64,000 nucleotides of DNA from Chloracidobacterium sp. CP2_5A. Its GTDB lineage: Bacteria > Acidobacteriota > Blastocatellia > Chloracidobacteriales > Chloracidobacteriaceae. This document shows positions 45,592 to 55,387 of the stretch, piece by piece. Made by a program: the position numbers and the translations under genes. Within the stretch, counting starts at the first letter, position 1, and each line of letters opens with the position of its first letter. Under the pieces are notes generated by a model, which worked only from the letters and a program-made list of their open reading frames with translations, did no database searches and had not been told where the DNA came from. The stretch is taken from positions 41,119 through 105,118 of the forward strand of contig NKPT01000006.1 in NCBI GenBank assembly GCA_002254845.1, given 5' to 3'.

Positions 45592-46777
45592 GATATTGCC
45601 GCAACGCCTCTAGCCCGCGCTCGATGGCCTCTGGCGACAGCGCATAGCTCAGGCGCAAATGGCCTTCGCCAGCGCAACCGAAGGCTGTTCCCGGCACGGT
45701 CGCCACGCGGGCTTCATCGAGCAGCCGCAGCGCAATCTCGGCGCTTGCGCCGCCAAGGGACGCGACATCCGGGAAGACGTAAAACGCCCCGCCCGGCGCG
45801 GGGCTGACAGGTAAGCCCAACTCGTTGAGTCCGGCAATGAGCCGGTCGCGCCGCTGGCGATAGGCTGCCCGCTGTTCCGCAAAGAAGCTTTCGGGCGTGT
45901 CGCGCAACGCGACGAGCGCCGCCCACTGCGTCGGCGTGCTGACGCCGTTCGTCGAGTAAAGCACGGAGGTCTTGATGCCCGTGATGAACGGCTCCGGCGC
46001 GACGGCGTAGCCGATCCGCCAGCCAGTCATCCCGTACGACTTGGACAGCGTGTAGACCGAAATCGTCCGGGCGCGCATCTCCGGCAGGCTGGCGATGGAA
46101 ACATGCTCGCCGTCGTAAACCAAATCCTCGTAGGCTTCGTCCGACACCACGACTAAGTCGCGCCGCTGCGCAAACTCGGCAATCGCTTCCAGATCGGCCC
46201 GGGCGAGAACCTGTCCGGTCGGGTTGTTGGGCGTGTTGACCAGGATGGCGCGGGTTCGCGGGGTTAGCCGCGCGCCCAAGGCGGCGTCCACGCCTTCCGC
46301 TTGAATGCGCGCCGTTTCAACGCAAACCGCCCGCCCGCCCGTCATATGAATCAGATCGCGAGTGGGCGTCCAGTAGGGCGACAGCAACAACACTTCGTCG
46401 CCCGGATCAAGCAGCGTGTTGAACGCGCCATACAGACCCTGCATACCGCCGACGGCGACGACTACCTCCGACGGCTCGGCCGGGATGCCATTTTTCCGGC
46501 GCACCTTCTCAACCAGCGCCTCGATGAGCGGCGGAATCCCGCTCGACGGCGCGTAGCGCGTTTTGTTCTCCGCCAGCGCCCGGCGCATGGCTTCCTTGAT
46601 TGGCTCCGGGGTCTCAAAAAAGGGTTCGCCGCCCTCGAACTGATGCACCGTTTCGCCGGCTGCCTTGAGTTCTATGACGCGGTTGCGAATGCGAACAATT
46701 TCCGAAAATCCGACATCCGCGAAGCGCGCCGACAGACGCAGATTCGTCATCGCAGGGGAAGGCGTAGGGGCTGACAT
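45578..46777 (-). CDS. Pyridoxal-phosphate aminotransferase, aspartate aminotransferase (class I/II) type
   Basis: This fold-type I aminotransferase has 399 aa from ATG 46777, which has GAGGAAA upstream. Motifs are NTPNNPTGQ, DEAYEDLVYDG and the PLP-lysine site TLSKSYGMTGWRIGY, with RLSYALS carrying the substrate Arg near the C-terminus. It probably transfers amino groups between aspartate or a hydrophobic/aromatic amino acid and 2-oxoglutarate; the exact substrate is uncertain. Its 3' end overlaps the trpF remnant by 14 nt. A promoter is visible 135 bp upstream. Confidence 0.9.
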   Translation of the reverse strand: MSAPTPSPAMTNLRLSARFADVGFSEIVRIRNRVIELKAAGETVHQFEGGEPFFETPEPIKEAMRRALAENKTRYAPSSGIPPLIEALVEKVRRKNGIPAEPSEVVVAVGGMQGLYGAFNTLLDPGDEVLLLSPYWTPTRDLIHMTGGRAVCVETARIQAEGVDAALGARLTPRTRAILVNTPNNPTGQVLARADLEAIAEFAQRRDLVVVSDEAYEDLVYDGEHVSIASLPEMRARTISVYTLSKSYGMTGWRIGYAVAPEPFITGIKTSVLYSTNGVSTPTQWAALVALRDTPESFFAEQRAAYRQRRDRLIAGLNELGLPVSPAPGGAFYVFPDVASLGGASAEIALRLLDEARVATVPGTAFGCAGEGHLRLSYALSPEAIERGLEALRQYLARR

Positions 46778-46911
46778 CGTTTTTTTCCTCAACATTTCCT
46801 TGGGCGAGCTGTGTGTTTGTTGCGTCACGCTGGACGAACAGCCAACCTTACGCCATGTTCTTCTGGGCGTGCCAGTTGAAATGTGGTCACCGCTTCTGGC
46901 AAGCGCTTCTT

Positions 46912-46939
46912 TACATAAACGGAAACGCTAGCTTTTCAA
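46912..46939 (-). promoter_or_regulatory. Sigma70-like promoter of the aminotransferase gene
   Basis: On the minus strand TTGAAA (46939-46934) and TATGTA (46917-46912) are 16 bp apart, in the AT-rich 331-bp gap (46778-47108) between divergent genes. Nothing else but this and the plus-strand promoter is recognised in the gap. Confidence 0.55.
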
Positions 46940-46976
46940 CCTTTTCCATCATTGGAGCTGAGTCTTTACTTTCACT

Positions 46977-47005
46977 TTGACGACCGCCCTTAGCTCTGTT
47001 AGATT
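46977..47005 (+). promoter_or_regulatory. Sigma70-like promoter of the RDD-protein gene
   Basis: TTGACG (46977-46982), a 17-bp spacer and TAGATT (47000-47005) lie about 105 bp before the ATG at 47109, back-to-back with the aminotransferase promoter. Confidence 0.6.
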
Positions 47006-47108
47006 CGCAGCCTTAGAGCCAAGGCATCGTTCGACCAGGGATTCACCGGCTGCCCGCGCGGATGGGTCGTCGCAACGGTGCGCGGGCGCGTTTTCCAACT
47101 TGGAAACC

Positions 47109-48353
47109 ATGATCTGCTCTATTTGCGGGTATATTCAGGCCGATAGCGAGCATGTCTGTCGGCGCTGCGGTCAAGACACTTCAGTTCGTAAAGCGACTTC
47201 CCTAGCGCGCATGGAAAGCAAACGGCTCCTGACGGATGCGGAAGTAGTGGGCGCGGGCGGGACGTTCCCCCGCGAAGTTCAGTCGGCGGTAACCGTCCCG
47301 GCTTGGCGCGCTGAGCTGAGCGCGCGGGTGCGGCAAGTCAAGGCGCGGCGACTGATGGAATCCGAGCTTGAGGCCGCCCGCCGCGACCAGCGCGGCGAGC
47401 CTGGCCGCCGCAGGGACGGCCAAGCGGATGGTCAAGCTGAACCCGCGGCCTCGGATAAGCCAATCTCGGATAAGCCAATGATGAGCGCGCTTGAAGCGGA
47501 GATCGCGGCTCAGCCGAGGCCGCCCGAAGCGGACCGGGAGGAGGCCGCCGCGCCGCCGCTGGACGACCTTGATTTGGTTGAAAATCCGCTGGTGCGCGGG
47601 GCGCTCCGGCGCGTGCGCCGCGCCGCCGAGTCGCCGCGCGCGCCGATGACGTTTCCGCCACGCCGGGCGAACGCCGCGCCGCCGGAGGTTCTGACGCTAG
47701 ACGCGACCGCGATGGCGGCCGCCCCCGCCACGCCGCTGGTGGACATTAGCGAAATCGCCAGCGAGCTCGACGCCGCGCTCGGCGACTTTGACCTGCTCCT
47801 GGATCAACCGGCGCCGACGGCGACGGCCAGCGCGCCGGCGGTGGCGAAAGAGGCGACTGCCCCACAGTCGATGTCAGCCCAGTCGCCGGCGCGACTGACG
47901 CGGCGAGTGCGCCCGTTGGCTCGCGAGCGGGTTTTGGCCGGGGTGGTGGATACAGCCGTGGTGGCGCTCTCGTGCATCCCCCTGCTGTGCGTCATCGTGA
48001 TGACGGGCGTGACGCTCGCGCATCCGGGCGTGGCGGCGATTGTGGTCTGCGCCGCCGCGCTGATTGCCGGCATGTATCTCTTCGGCACCGTGACGGTCGC
48101 CGGTCAGACCTTTGGCATGATGTATATGGGGCTGCGGGTGACAAGCATCTATGAAGACCACGAGCTGAACGCCCTGCAGGCGCTGCTGCGAGCCATTGGG
48201 TGCGGGCTGTCCCTCCTGCCGCTCGGCGCGGGTTTTTTGTGGGTTCTCATTGACCGCGACCAGCGCGGTTGGCATGAATACCTGTCGGCGACGCAACTCG
48301 TCCGCGAGTGGCGCGTCGAGGCGCTCTCGGATCGCGAAATGGCGGGAGCGTAA
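47109..48353 (+). CDS. RDD-family membrane protein with N-terminal zinc ribbon
   Basis: The 414-aa product starts with a zinc ribbon CSICG ... CRRCG (Cys3, Cys6 and a second pair at about 16-19). A long, charged, low-complexity linker (about 40-265, Ala/Pro/Glu/Arg-rich) leads to a C-terminal RDD domain with two or three TM helices (RVLAGVVDTAVVALSCIPLLCV, IVVCAAALIAGMYLFG and the segment before WHEYLSATQLV). RDD proteins are small membrane proteins, some implicated in ion exchange. ATG 47109 gives the ribbon directly after the start; the longer frame to 46977 runs over the promoter. A 15-bp in-frame duplication (47451-47480) repeats SDKPI. tRNA-Leu follows after 4 nt. Confidence 0.85.
   Translation: MICSICGYIQADSEHVCRRCGQDTSVRKATSLARMESKRLLTDAEVVGAGGTFPREVQSAVTVPAWRAELSARVRQVKARRLMESELEAARRDQRGEPGRRRDGQADGQAEPAASDKPISDKPMMSALEAEIAAQPRPPEADREEAAAPPLDDLDLVENPLVRGALRRVRRAAESPRAPMTFPPRRANAAPPEVLTLDATAMAAAPATPLVDISEIASELDAALGDFDLLLDQPAPTATASAPAVAKEATAPQSMSAQSPARLTRRVRPLARERVLAGVVDTAVVALSCIPLLCVIVMTGVTLAHPGVAAIVVCAAALIAGMYLFGTVTVAGQTFGMMYMGLRVTSIYEDHELNALQALLRAIGCGLSLLPLGAGFLWVLIDRDQRGWHEYLSATQLVREWRVEALSDREMAGA
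47451..47480. repeat. 15-bp in-frame tandem duplication in the RDD-protein linker
   Basis: TCGGATAAGCCAAT occurs at 47451 and again at 47466 (15-bp period), duplicating the residues SDKP in the unstructured linker. Confidence 0.9.
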
Positions 48354-48357
48354 GCGG

Positions 48358-48442
48358 GCCGGGGTGGCGGAACGGTAGACGCAACGGACTTAAAATCCGT
48401 TGCTCCGCAAGGGGCGTGCGGGTTCGAGTCCCGCCCTCGGCA
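48358..48442 (+). tRNA. tRNA-Leu (anticodon TAA)
   Basis: The acceptor GCCGGGG pairs with CCTCGGC (one G-T), discriminator A. The anticodon loop CTTAAAA gives TAA, a long variable arm (TGCTCCGCAAGGGGCG-like) is present, and the T-arm GGGTTCGAGTCCC is canonical. No CCA is encoded. It lies between the RDD gene stop and lpxK and is probably cut from that transcript. Confidence 0.97.
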
Positions 48443-48469
48443 CTCCACGCAAGGGAGCGGACGCAGCTC

Positions 48470-49615
48470 ATGCCGTGGTCTCTGCCGGCCATCCGCCCGG
48501 ATGCCATGTCGCCCGCCCTGCGGGCGGCGCTTTACGTCCCTGCCAAGCTGTATGAGCTTGGCGCGCGGATGCGCATGGCGCTTTACGAAACGGCCTACCT
48601 TACGCCAAAGCGCCTCACCAAGCCGGTCATCTCGGTGGGCAACATCACGGCTGGCGGCACGGGCAAAACCCCGCTGGTGGAGTACATTGCGCGCTACCTG
48701 ACGGAGGAGGGCCATGAAACGGTCGTGCTGACGCGCGGCTATGGGCGGCGTTCCGCCGCGCGCGTGGTTCTCAACGACGGGCAGCCCGCGCCGGACTGGG
48801 CGCTCGCCGGCGATGAGCCGCTGATGCTGGCGCGGCAGCTGCCCGATGTGAAGGTGGTCGTCGGCGCGGATCGGTACGCTAACGGGCGCTTTGCCGAAAT
48901 GGCCTACGGCTGCGATGTCTTCGTTCTCGATGACGGCTTCCAGCACTTCCAGCTTCAGCGCGACCTCAACATTCTGGTTCTGGACGCCACCGATCCCTTT
49001 GGCAACGGCGAGCTGCTGCCCTTCGGACGCCTGCGCGAGCCGCTCTACGCCCTCAAGCGGGCGGATGCCGTTGTGGTGACGCGAACGGATCGCGCTTTTG
49101 ACCAGGCGCATCTGCTGGGCGTTTTGGCGGCCTGCGATGTGACGGCGCCGGTGTTCTTCGCCTACCACGATATTGTCGGCGTTTATGAGCTTGGCGCGCG
49201 CCGCCCGCAGGCCCAGCGGACGCTGGTCGGTCAGCCGATAGGAGCGTTTTCGGCGCTCGGCAAGCCGGTTATTTTCGAGGACGACCTAGCGAATCTTGGC
49301 GCGAACGTGGTTTTCACTAAGCGGTTTCCCGACCATCACGCTTACGCGGCGGACGACATCGCCACGCTTGTGGCCGAGGCCAAAGCGGCCGGCGCGAAGC
49401 GACTGGCGACGACCGAAAAGGATGCCGTCAAGCTTGAAGGCTTTGACTTTGGCGACCTTCCGGTTTCCGTCGTGCAGATCAAGACGAAGCTCGAAGATGA
49501 AGTGGGCTTGAAAAGTCTGCTACTGCGAACGATTGTGAGAAAGAAGGGCAAGTATTACCGCAAGCCGTCGTCCGCGCCGCCGAGCGACGCGGCCCGACCC
49601 GACAGCGACGGCTGA
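48470..49615 (+). CDS. lpxK: Tetraacyldisaccharide 4'-kinase
   Basis: LpxK phosphorylates the 4' position of the lipid A disaccharide at the inner membrane, so the cell makes lipid A. Seen are the LpxK-type start ALYVPAKLYELGARMRMALYE, the P-loop SVGNITAGGTGKTP (62-68), RGYGRRS, the GDEPLMLA segment, VGADRYANGRFAE and DDGFQHFQLQRDLNI. ATG 48470 is used because the frame upstream runs across the tRNA-Leu. The C-terminal 40 residues are basic and then Pro/Ser-rich. The next gene starts 12 nt after the stop. Confidence 0.94.
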   Translation: MPWSLPAIRPDAMSPALRAALYVPAKLYELGARMRMALYETAYLTPKRLTKPVISVGNITAGGTGKTPLVEYIARYLTEEGHETVVLTRGYGRRSAARVVLNDGQPAPDWALAGDEPLMLARQLPDVKVVVGADRYANGRFAEMAYGCDVFVLDDGFQHFQLQRDLNILVLDATDPFGNGELLPFGRLREPLYALKRADAVVVTRTDRAFDQAHLLGVLAACDVTAPVFFAYHDIVGVYELGARRPQAQRTLVGQPIGAFSALGKPVIFEDDLANLGANVVFTKRFPDHHAYAADDIATLVAEAKAAGAKRLATTEKDAVKLEGFDFGDLPVSVVQIKTKLEDEVGLKSLLLRTIVRKKGKYYRKPSSAPPSDAARPDSDG

Positions 49616-49627
49616 TATTGGATCGCA

Positions 49628-50425
49628 ATGTTTATCGTTCGCGCCTGTCTGCGGCGGATTTTCGAGGTGCCGGCCTCAATTGAGCAACTGTGCGAGTTTT
49701 TCGCCGATCCGCGCAGCTTTGCGCGCCACATGCCGATCATTGAGCAAATTACGCCAGTCGCCGAGAGCGACGATGTGACGCGCTGGCGCTTTTGCGTTCG
49801 GGTTCCCATTGTCGCGCCGATTGTCTGGGAGTTTGTCATGCGCCGCCGGGTTAGCCCGGAAACCGGCGAAATCGCCTATTCGTCCCCGGAGGACGCGCCC
49901 GACTTTTTCCAGTGCGACGTGCACGCGCGCCCCAACCCGAATGGCGCGACGGATGCCGACGTGCGGCTCGTCATGCGCGTCTGGCGCCCGCGCGCCCGCG
50001 ACATCCACCCGCTGGCCGGACTGGTTGGCGAGCAGTGGATCGCGCGGGTAGTCACGGATCGCATGGACAAAATGGCCACGGCCTTTGTCACCAGCGGTTT
50101 GCGCGAAATTCAAGCCAAAGCCGAAGCGCGGCGCGGCGCGTCCGCGCTTCTGACCGAGTTGCCGATAGAAGCCGCGACTTCGCCGCCGCCAAGCAGCGCC
50201 CCGCCGACCGTCAACGGCCACAACGGCGCCCTTCCGCTGACCGGCTCGCCCGCGTTCGGCGAGCGTGAGGCCTGGCCTCAGCCCGCGCCGCCTAGCGCGG
50301 CGGCGCCCGCATCGGCGGCGGAAAGCGAGCCGGAAGCGGTCGCGGTCAGCGCGGCGGATGGCTTGTCGTCAAATCGGACGGAGAGCAGCCTTGAGACGCC
50401 CGGCTCCGGCATCGTCACGCCATAG
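49628..50425 (+). CDS. SRPBCC/START-like ligand-binding domain protein
   Basis: Residues 1-170 look like the SRPBCC helix-grip fold: FEVPASIEQLCEFFADPRSFARHMPIIEQI at the start, paired strands in the middle (RWRFCVRVPIVAPIVWEFVMRRRVS) and a long C-terminal helix (WIARVVTDRMDKMATAFVTSGLREIQAKAEARR). Such proteins bind hydrophobic molecules such as lipids, quinones or polyketides. The last 95 residues are Ala/Pro/Ser-rich and disordered-looking, and the final 148 bp overlap the 3' end of smc antisense. It starts 12 nt after lpxK, so an envelope-lipid link is possible but unproven. Confidence 0.75.
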   Translation: MFIVRACLRRIFEVPASIEQLCEFFADPRSFARHMPIIEQITPVAESDDVTRWRFCVRVPIVAPIVWEFVMRRRVSPETGEIAYSSPEDAPDFFQCDVHARPNPNGATDADVRLVMRVWRPRARDIHPLAGLVGEQWIARVVTDRMDKMATAFVTSGLREIQAKAEARRGASALLTELPIEAATSPPPSSAPPTVNGHNGALPLTGSPAFGEREAWPQPAPPSAAAPASAAESEPEAVAVSAADGLSSNRTESSLETPGSGIVTP

Positions 50426-53400
50426 ATCGAGTCGGCCGCTTCCATGGTCCGCTTGTTGTGCGTGACGACGAGGAACTGCGTGTGCTGACTCATCGCGCGC
50501 ACCTTTTCCGTGAAGCGATCAATGTTGGCTTCATCAAGCGGGGCGTCCACCTCATCCAGCACGCAAAACGGGCTCGGCCGATAGCGAAAGATGGCCAGAA
50601 TAAGCGCTATCGCCGCCATCGCCTTTTCGCCGCCCGACAGCAGCAAGACGGATTGTAGCCGCTTGCCCGGCGGCTGGGCCACGATGTCAATGCCTGACTC
50701 CAGCGGATCTTCCGGCTCAATGAGCAGCATTTCTCCGCGACCGCCCCCGAAGAGCTCCTGAAACGTCTCGGCGAAGTAGGCGTTGATCCGCTCAAACGCC
50801 TCGCGGAAACGATGCTTGGTGCGCCGGCAAATCTCGTTGAGGGCTTCTTCCGTAGCCGCCATGGAGGCGAGGACATCCGCCCGCTGCGCGGTCAGAAACT
50901 CGTGGCGGCTTTCCGCCTCCGCGAGCTCTTCGAGCGCCAGCATGTTGATGGAGCCAAGCGCCGCGATGGCTTCCTTGAGGCCCGCAATCGCTTCGGCCAG
51001 CGCCGCTTCCGGCGGCCCGGGCGCGGCCGGCGGCGGGAGCGTTTCCAGCGCGCAGCCCAGCTCCGCGTGGCAATGGCGGCCGAGATAGTCCACCTCGGCG
51101 GCGATTTTGGCAGCGTCCACCTCGGCGCCGGACAACCGATCCCGGAGGTCGCGCTCGACGGTCTGTCCGGCTTGCCGCTCCTGTTCCAGGCGTTCAAGCT
51201 CGCGGCGCCAGCGGGTCAAGCCGGCTTCGCCCGCCGCGACGACTTGGCGCGCTTGCGCAAGCTCGGCTTCCGCCTTTCGCCCCCGCGTCAGGCAATCCGC
51301 CAGGCCCTGCCGGGTATCGGCTCGCCGCGCTTGAAGGGCGGACTGTTCAAGCGTCAAGCGGGCGCGCGTCTGTTCTAGGTCGCGCCACTCGCGCTCCAGG
51401 CGGCGCAACTCGGCTTCAGCCGCGCGGCGCCGCTCCAGCGCGCTTGCCGCGCGGGCGCGCAACTCGGCCAGCGCTTGCGCGGCGGCTTCAACTTCCGGGC
51501 GGAGCATCGCCAGGCGCTGTTGCTCGGAAAAAATGGCTTGCTCGGCGGATTCGCGCTGCGCGACCGCTTCCGCCAGCTCGGCTTCAAGCGCCGCCCGGCG
51601 GGCCGCCAGCGGCCCGGTTTCAGCCGCAAGCTGCCGTTGCTCGGCGGCGATAACGGACAAATGCTGACCCGCGCGCTCCGCGTCGCGGCGACGTTGGCCG
51701 ACCTCCACCGCCTGGGCCGCCCGCTCGGTTTCCAGGCGGCGCAGCTCGGCGTCGAGCGCGTCATGCTTGAACTGCGCTGCCGCCCGCTGGTCTTCCGCCT
51801 GCGCTTGCTCTTGCGTCAGCGCGGCGATGTCTTTCGCCAGCGATTTCGCTTCCGCTTGCAGCGCGCGGATGTCGCGCTTGACGCGCAAAATGCTTTTGGA
51901 TTCGCCGTTGCCGGCCGTCAGCCGCGCGCCGCCAAACACCTGCTCGCCTGCCGGCGTGATGAAGCATCGCTCCGGCGCGGCGGCGGAAGCTTCCAGGGCG
52001 GCGTCCAGCGACGGGACCAGCATCGCGTCAGCCAGCCTTGGAAAGGCCTGCCGGAAAGCCGGCGCTAAGGCCTCTGGCAGGCCCAGCACCTCCCACAGCC
52101 AGGCGGCCGGCGACGCCGGCTTGGCGGCCGCGCCGCCGGCGCCGTCGGCCCCGCCGTGAATGCCGGCGATCAACAGCGTCGCCCGCCCGACTTGCGACTT
52201 CGCAAGCCAGTCAGCCGCCGCGCGGGCGGACGCCGGGGTGGGCACAACGACGGCCTGCAAAACGTCGCCCAGCGCGTTTTCCACCAGCGACTCGTAGCCT
52301 TCCGCGACGGTCAGAAAATCCGCCAGCGCGCCGAGCGGATGAAAGCCGGGGATTTCCGCCGCCCGCTCAAGCAACGACCGAACCGTGGCTGCGTAGTGAG
52401 CATGCTGGCGGTCAAGGTCTTCAAGCGCCTGACGGCGGTCCTCGGCGCGCTGATGCGCCCGCCGCGCTTCGTCCAAGCGCAGGCCCAAGCGTTTCCCAGT
52501 CGCGTCAGCTTCAGCCAGCGCAGCTTGGGCTGCGGCGAAGTCCGACTTGACCGCGGACAGCCGGCGCTCGATATCGGCCAGGCGGCTTTCCGCCGCGCCA
52601 TAATCAGCCTGCGCCTGGGCTTGGCGTTCCATTGCGCGAGCCTGTTCCTGCGTAAGCGACTGTTCCTGTCGCGCCAGCCGGGCGGCGGCTTCAGCGAGTT
52701 GCTCCGACTGGTGCCGCAGTCGCTCAGCGCGCGTCAGGCTCGCTAAGTGCCGCTGGCGCGCCTGCTCATAAGCGGCTTCGGCATCGCGCAACGCCGTCCC
52801 GGCGGCGCGATGCCGCGCCTCAGCGGACGCTAGCTCGCTTTCATTCGCGACCAGCTCCGTCGCAAGCTGCGCGTCGCTCGCTTTGGCTTGCGCCAAGCCC
52901 TGCTCGACAAGTTGCCCCCGCCGGCGACTCTGATCAAGCGCCGCGGCAAGCTCGGCGTCGCGCTCATCCAGGCGGACAAGCTCAGCTTCCAGATTCGCCT
53001 TCGCCTGTCGCGCGCGGTCAAGCTCGATCTCGGCGGCGGCGGCCGACTGGCGGGCGGCAGCTAGCGATTCTTCCGCCTGGCGAACGGTCTCGCGGGCGGC
53101 GACAACGGATTTCGTCAACCGATCCAGTTCGGCCTGAAGGCGGGCGCGCTCCGCGCTCAGACGCGCGCAGTCCTGCCCAATAGACGCCTGATCAGCCTGC
53201 AATCGCGCCAACGCCAGCGCAAAGTATTGACGCTGCGCGGCGCGCAGCTCCTCGCGCAGCGTCACAAACTTGCGCGACTTTTGCGCCTGGCGCTTGAGGT
53301 TGGCGCTAGATCGCTCAATTTCGCCGATGAGGTCATCGAGACGCGCGAGATTCTGGCGCGTGGCTTCCAGCTTGAGCTCGGCCTGGTGACGCTTGGCTTT

Positions 53401-54054
53401 GAAGCGCCCGATGCCGGCCGCTTCCTCGATGAGCGCGCGGCGGTCCTGCGGCTTTGAGGAAAGCGCCTGCCCGACGCGTCCCTGCTCGATGATGGCATAG
53501 TGGGCGCGGCTGAGACCCGTGCCGCTGAAGAAATCCTGAATATCGCGCAGGCGGCAGACGCGACCGTTCATCAGATAGTCGCTGTCGCCGCTGCGGTAGA
53601 GTCGGCGGCCGATGGTGATTTTCTCGCCGGCCAGCAAGCGCGGAAGGCGCGCCGGGCTCCGGCGCGTCCGCGCGGCGGGCTCCGCCGCGTCCGGCGACGG
53701 GTCGCGCTGCGCAGCTTCGTTGGCCGCGACCAGCGCGGCCGTGGGGTCGGCATCCGGCTCGGCGACGGAGCGCCCTTCCGCCAGGTCCTGCACCGCCGTG
53801 AAGGTCAGCGAGACCTCCGCCAAGCCGAGCGGCTTCCGGTTGCGCGCGCCGTTGAAGATGACATCCTCCATCTTGCCGCCGCGCAAATTTTTGGCGGACT
53901 GCTCGCCCAACACCCAGGTGATGGCGTCCACGATATTGCTTTTGCCGCAGCCGTTGGGACCGACGATGGCCGTCACGCCTTCGTGGAACGTCACACAGGT
54001 GGCGTCGCAAAAGCTTTTGAAGCCGCGTAGCTCTAGTCGGTCAAGGCGAAGCAT
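50278..54054 (-). CDS. smc: Chromosome segregation protein SMC
   Basis: SMC is the core ATPase of bacterial condensin. The 1258-aa protein has the N-terminal head with P-loop GPNGCGKSN (32-40), two long coiled coils very rich in Ala/Glu/Gln/Arg, a hinge at about 530-680 (ADFLTVAEGYESLVENALGDVLQAVVV and onward), and the C-terminal head with signature LLLSGGEKAMAAIALILAIF and Walker B FCVLDEVDAPLDEAN. ATG 54054 matches the family start LRLDRLELRGFKSF. A stretch of about 60 residues rich in Asp/Ala/Arg is inserted in the first head. The C-terminus has an extra Ala/Ser/Gly tail that overlaps the SRPBCC gene. Confidence 0.96.
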   Translation of the reverse strand: MLRLDRLELRGFKSFCDATCVTFHEGVTAIVGPNGCGKSNIVDAITWVLGEQSAKNLRGGKMEDVIFNGARNRKPLGLAEVSLTFTAVQDLAEGRSVAEPDADPTAALVAANEAAQRDPSPDAAEPAARTRRSPARLPRLLAGEKITIGRRLYRSGDSDYLMNGRVCRLRDIQDFFSGTGLSRAHYAIIEQGRVGQALSSKPQDRRALIEEAAGIGRFKAKRHQAELKLEATRQNLARLDDLIGEIERSSANLKRQAQKSRKFVTLREELRAAQRQYFALALARLQADQASIGQDCARLSAERARLQAELDRLTKSVVAARETVRQAEESLAAARQSAAAAEIELDRARQAKANLEAELVRLDERDAELAAALDQSRRRGQLVEQGLAQAKASDAQLATELVANESELASAEARHRAAGTALRDAEAAYEQARQRHLASLTRAERLRHQSEQLAEAAARLARQEQSLTQEQARAMERQAQAQADYGAAESRLADIERRLSAVKSDFAAAQAALAEADATGKRLGLRLDEARRAHQRAEDRRQALEDLDRQHAHYAATVRSLLERAAEIPGFHPLGALADFLTVAEGYESLVENALGDVLQAVVVPTPASARAAADWLAKSQVGRATLLIAGIHGGADGAGGAAAKPASPAAWLWEVLGLPEALAPAFRQAFPRLADAMLVPSLDAALEASAAAPERCFITPAGEQVFGGARLTAGNGESKSILRVKRDIRALQAEAKSLAKDIAALTQEQAQAEDQRAAAQFKHDALDAELRRLETERAAQAVEVGQRRRDAERAGQHLSVIAAEQRQLAAETGPLAARRAALEAELAEAVAQRESAEQAIFSEQQRLAMLRPEVEAAAQALAELRARAASALERRRAAEAELRRLEREWRDLEQTRARLTLEQSALQARRADTRQGLADCLTRGRKAEAELAQARQVVAAGEAGLTRWRRELERLEQERQAGQTVERDLRDRLSGAEVDAAKIAAEVDYLGRHCHAELGCALETLPPPAAPGPPEAALAEAIAGLKEAIAALGSINMLALEELAEAESRHEFLTAQRADVLASMAATEEALNEICRRTKHRFREAFERINAYFAETFQELFGGGRGEMLLIEPEDPLESGIDIVAQPPGKRLQSVLLLSGGEKAMAAIALILAIFRYRPSPFCVLDEVDAPLDEANIDRFTEKVRAMSQHTQFLVVTHNKRTMEAADSIYGVTMPEPGVSRLLSVRFDDKPSAALTATASGSLSAADAGAAALGGAG

Positions 54055-54199
54055 GGCTGAAACACGGGGCGCGCAAGTCAAGCGTTCGCGCGGCGAAGCG
54101 CAAGATGTACGCTTCTGGGCGATGCCAGACACTAAAGGTTGCGGCGACAGGCTGTCAATTGCCGGCTTGTCCTCGCCGGCGGCTCGCTTTCCAGCCGGC

Positions 54200-54228
54200 T
54201 TGGCGAAACCGCTCGGCTGACGTATAGT
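54200..54228 (+). promoter_or_regulatory. Promoter of tRNA-Glu
   Basis: TTGGCG (54200-54205), a 17-bp spacer and TATAGT (54223-54228) lie just before the tRNA 5' end at 54241. Confidence 0.65.
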
Positions 54229-54240
54229 CGCTGAGCGCGG

Positions 54241-54317
<77 letters not shown>

Positions 54318-54344
54318 CTTCCTCGCGCGCGCTTTCCCGACTTC

Positions 54345-55307
54345 ATGACGCTGCTTGTCGTTGACGGCCTCCGAACCCGCTTTCCGACCCGCGCGGGCGT
54401 CGTGCCGGCGGCGGACGATGTCTCGTTCGCCATCGAGCGCGGCGAAACGCTGGCCCTGGTGGGCGAGTCGGGTTCGGGCAAATCCGTGACGGCGCTCTCC
54501 ATTATGGGGCTGGTGTCGCCGCCGGGACGCATTGTCGCCGGGCGCCTTCAGTTCAACGGCCGCGATCTCCGCGCGGCCACGGCGGCCGACCTCGCGGCGC
54601 TGCGCGGCGCGCAGATGGCGATGATTTTTCAAGACCCGATGACCTCGCTTAACCCAGTTTTCACCGTTGGGGAGCAGATTGCCGAAATGCTCCGGCGACA
54701 CCGGCGCTTGCCATCCCGCCAGGCGTGGACCCAGGCGGTGGACGCGCTAGCCTCGGTCGCCATTCCCGATCCGGCTCGGCGCGCGCGCCAATATCCGCAC
54801 GAGATGTCCGGCGGCATGCGGCAGCGCGTCATGATTGCCATGGCGCTCAGTTGCAATCCGCAATTGCTTATCGCCGACGAGCCGACGACAGCGCTTGATG
54901 TCACGATTCAGGCGCAAATCCTGGAGCTGATCGCCGTCCAGCGGCGCGAGCGCAACCTTGGGGTTTTGCTCATCACGCACGACCTGGGCGTAGTGGCTCA
55001 GGTGGCCGACCGCGCGGCGGTGATGTACGCCGGGCGGATTGTCGAGATGGCCCCCGTCGAGACGCTGTTTTCGAGCCCGCAGCATCCCTACACGAAGGGA
55101 CTGCTAGACAGCGTCCCGCGGATTGGTCGCCGGGAGACCCGTCTGCCGACCATCGAAGGCGTCGTGCCGCGGCTGACCGAGCTGCCGCCCGGCTGCGCCT
55201 TCGCCCCGCGCTGCCCGGAGGTCGCGCCGGACTGCCGCCGGGGCGACATTCCGCTCAAAACGCTTGACGCCGCGCGGGGCCACGTTATCCGCTGCATTCG
55301 TCGTTAG
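54345..55307 (+). CDS. Peptide/oligopeptide ABC transporter ATP-binding protein (DppD/OppD type), orphan
   Basis: The 320-aa ATPase has Walker [10 protein letters not shown]-loop [11 protein letters not shown], signature [18 protein letters not shown], Walker [13 protein letters not shown] and the D/H-loop THDLG. After it comes the oligo_HPY C-terminal extension ([14 protein letters not shown] ... [18 protein letters not shown]), diagnostic of DppD/OppD-type importers of peptides or nickel. No permeases, second ATPase or binding protein are adjacent, so it must work with subunits encoded elsewhere. It may share the tRNA-Glu transcript. Confidence 0.92.
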   Translation: MTLLVVDGLRTRFPTRAGVVPAADDVSFAIERGETLALVGESGSGKSVTALSIMGLVSPPGRIVAGRLQFNGRDLRAATAADLAALRGAQMAMIFQDPMTSLNPVFTVGEQIAEMLRRHRRLPSRQAWTQAVDALASVAIPDPARRARQYPHEMSGGMRQRVMIAMALSCNPQLLIADEPTTALDVTIQAQILELIAVQRRERNLGVLLITHDLGVVAQVADRAAVMYAGRIVEMAPVETLFSSPQHPYTKGLLDSVPRIGRRETRLPTIEGVVPRLTELPPGCAFAPRCPEVAPDCRRGDIPLKTLDAARGHVIRCIRR

Positions 55308-55387
55308 GCGGGTCTTTCAGAAACGCTTGGCGGCTCGCCGCTCTCGGCGGGCCTGAAAATTTTGCAGAAAGCTGACTAGCCCAGGCC

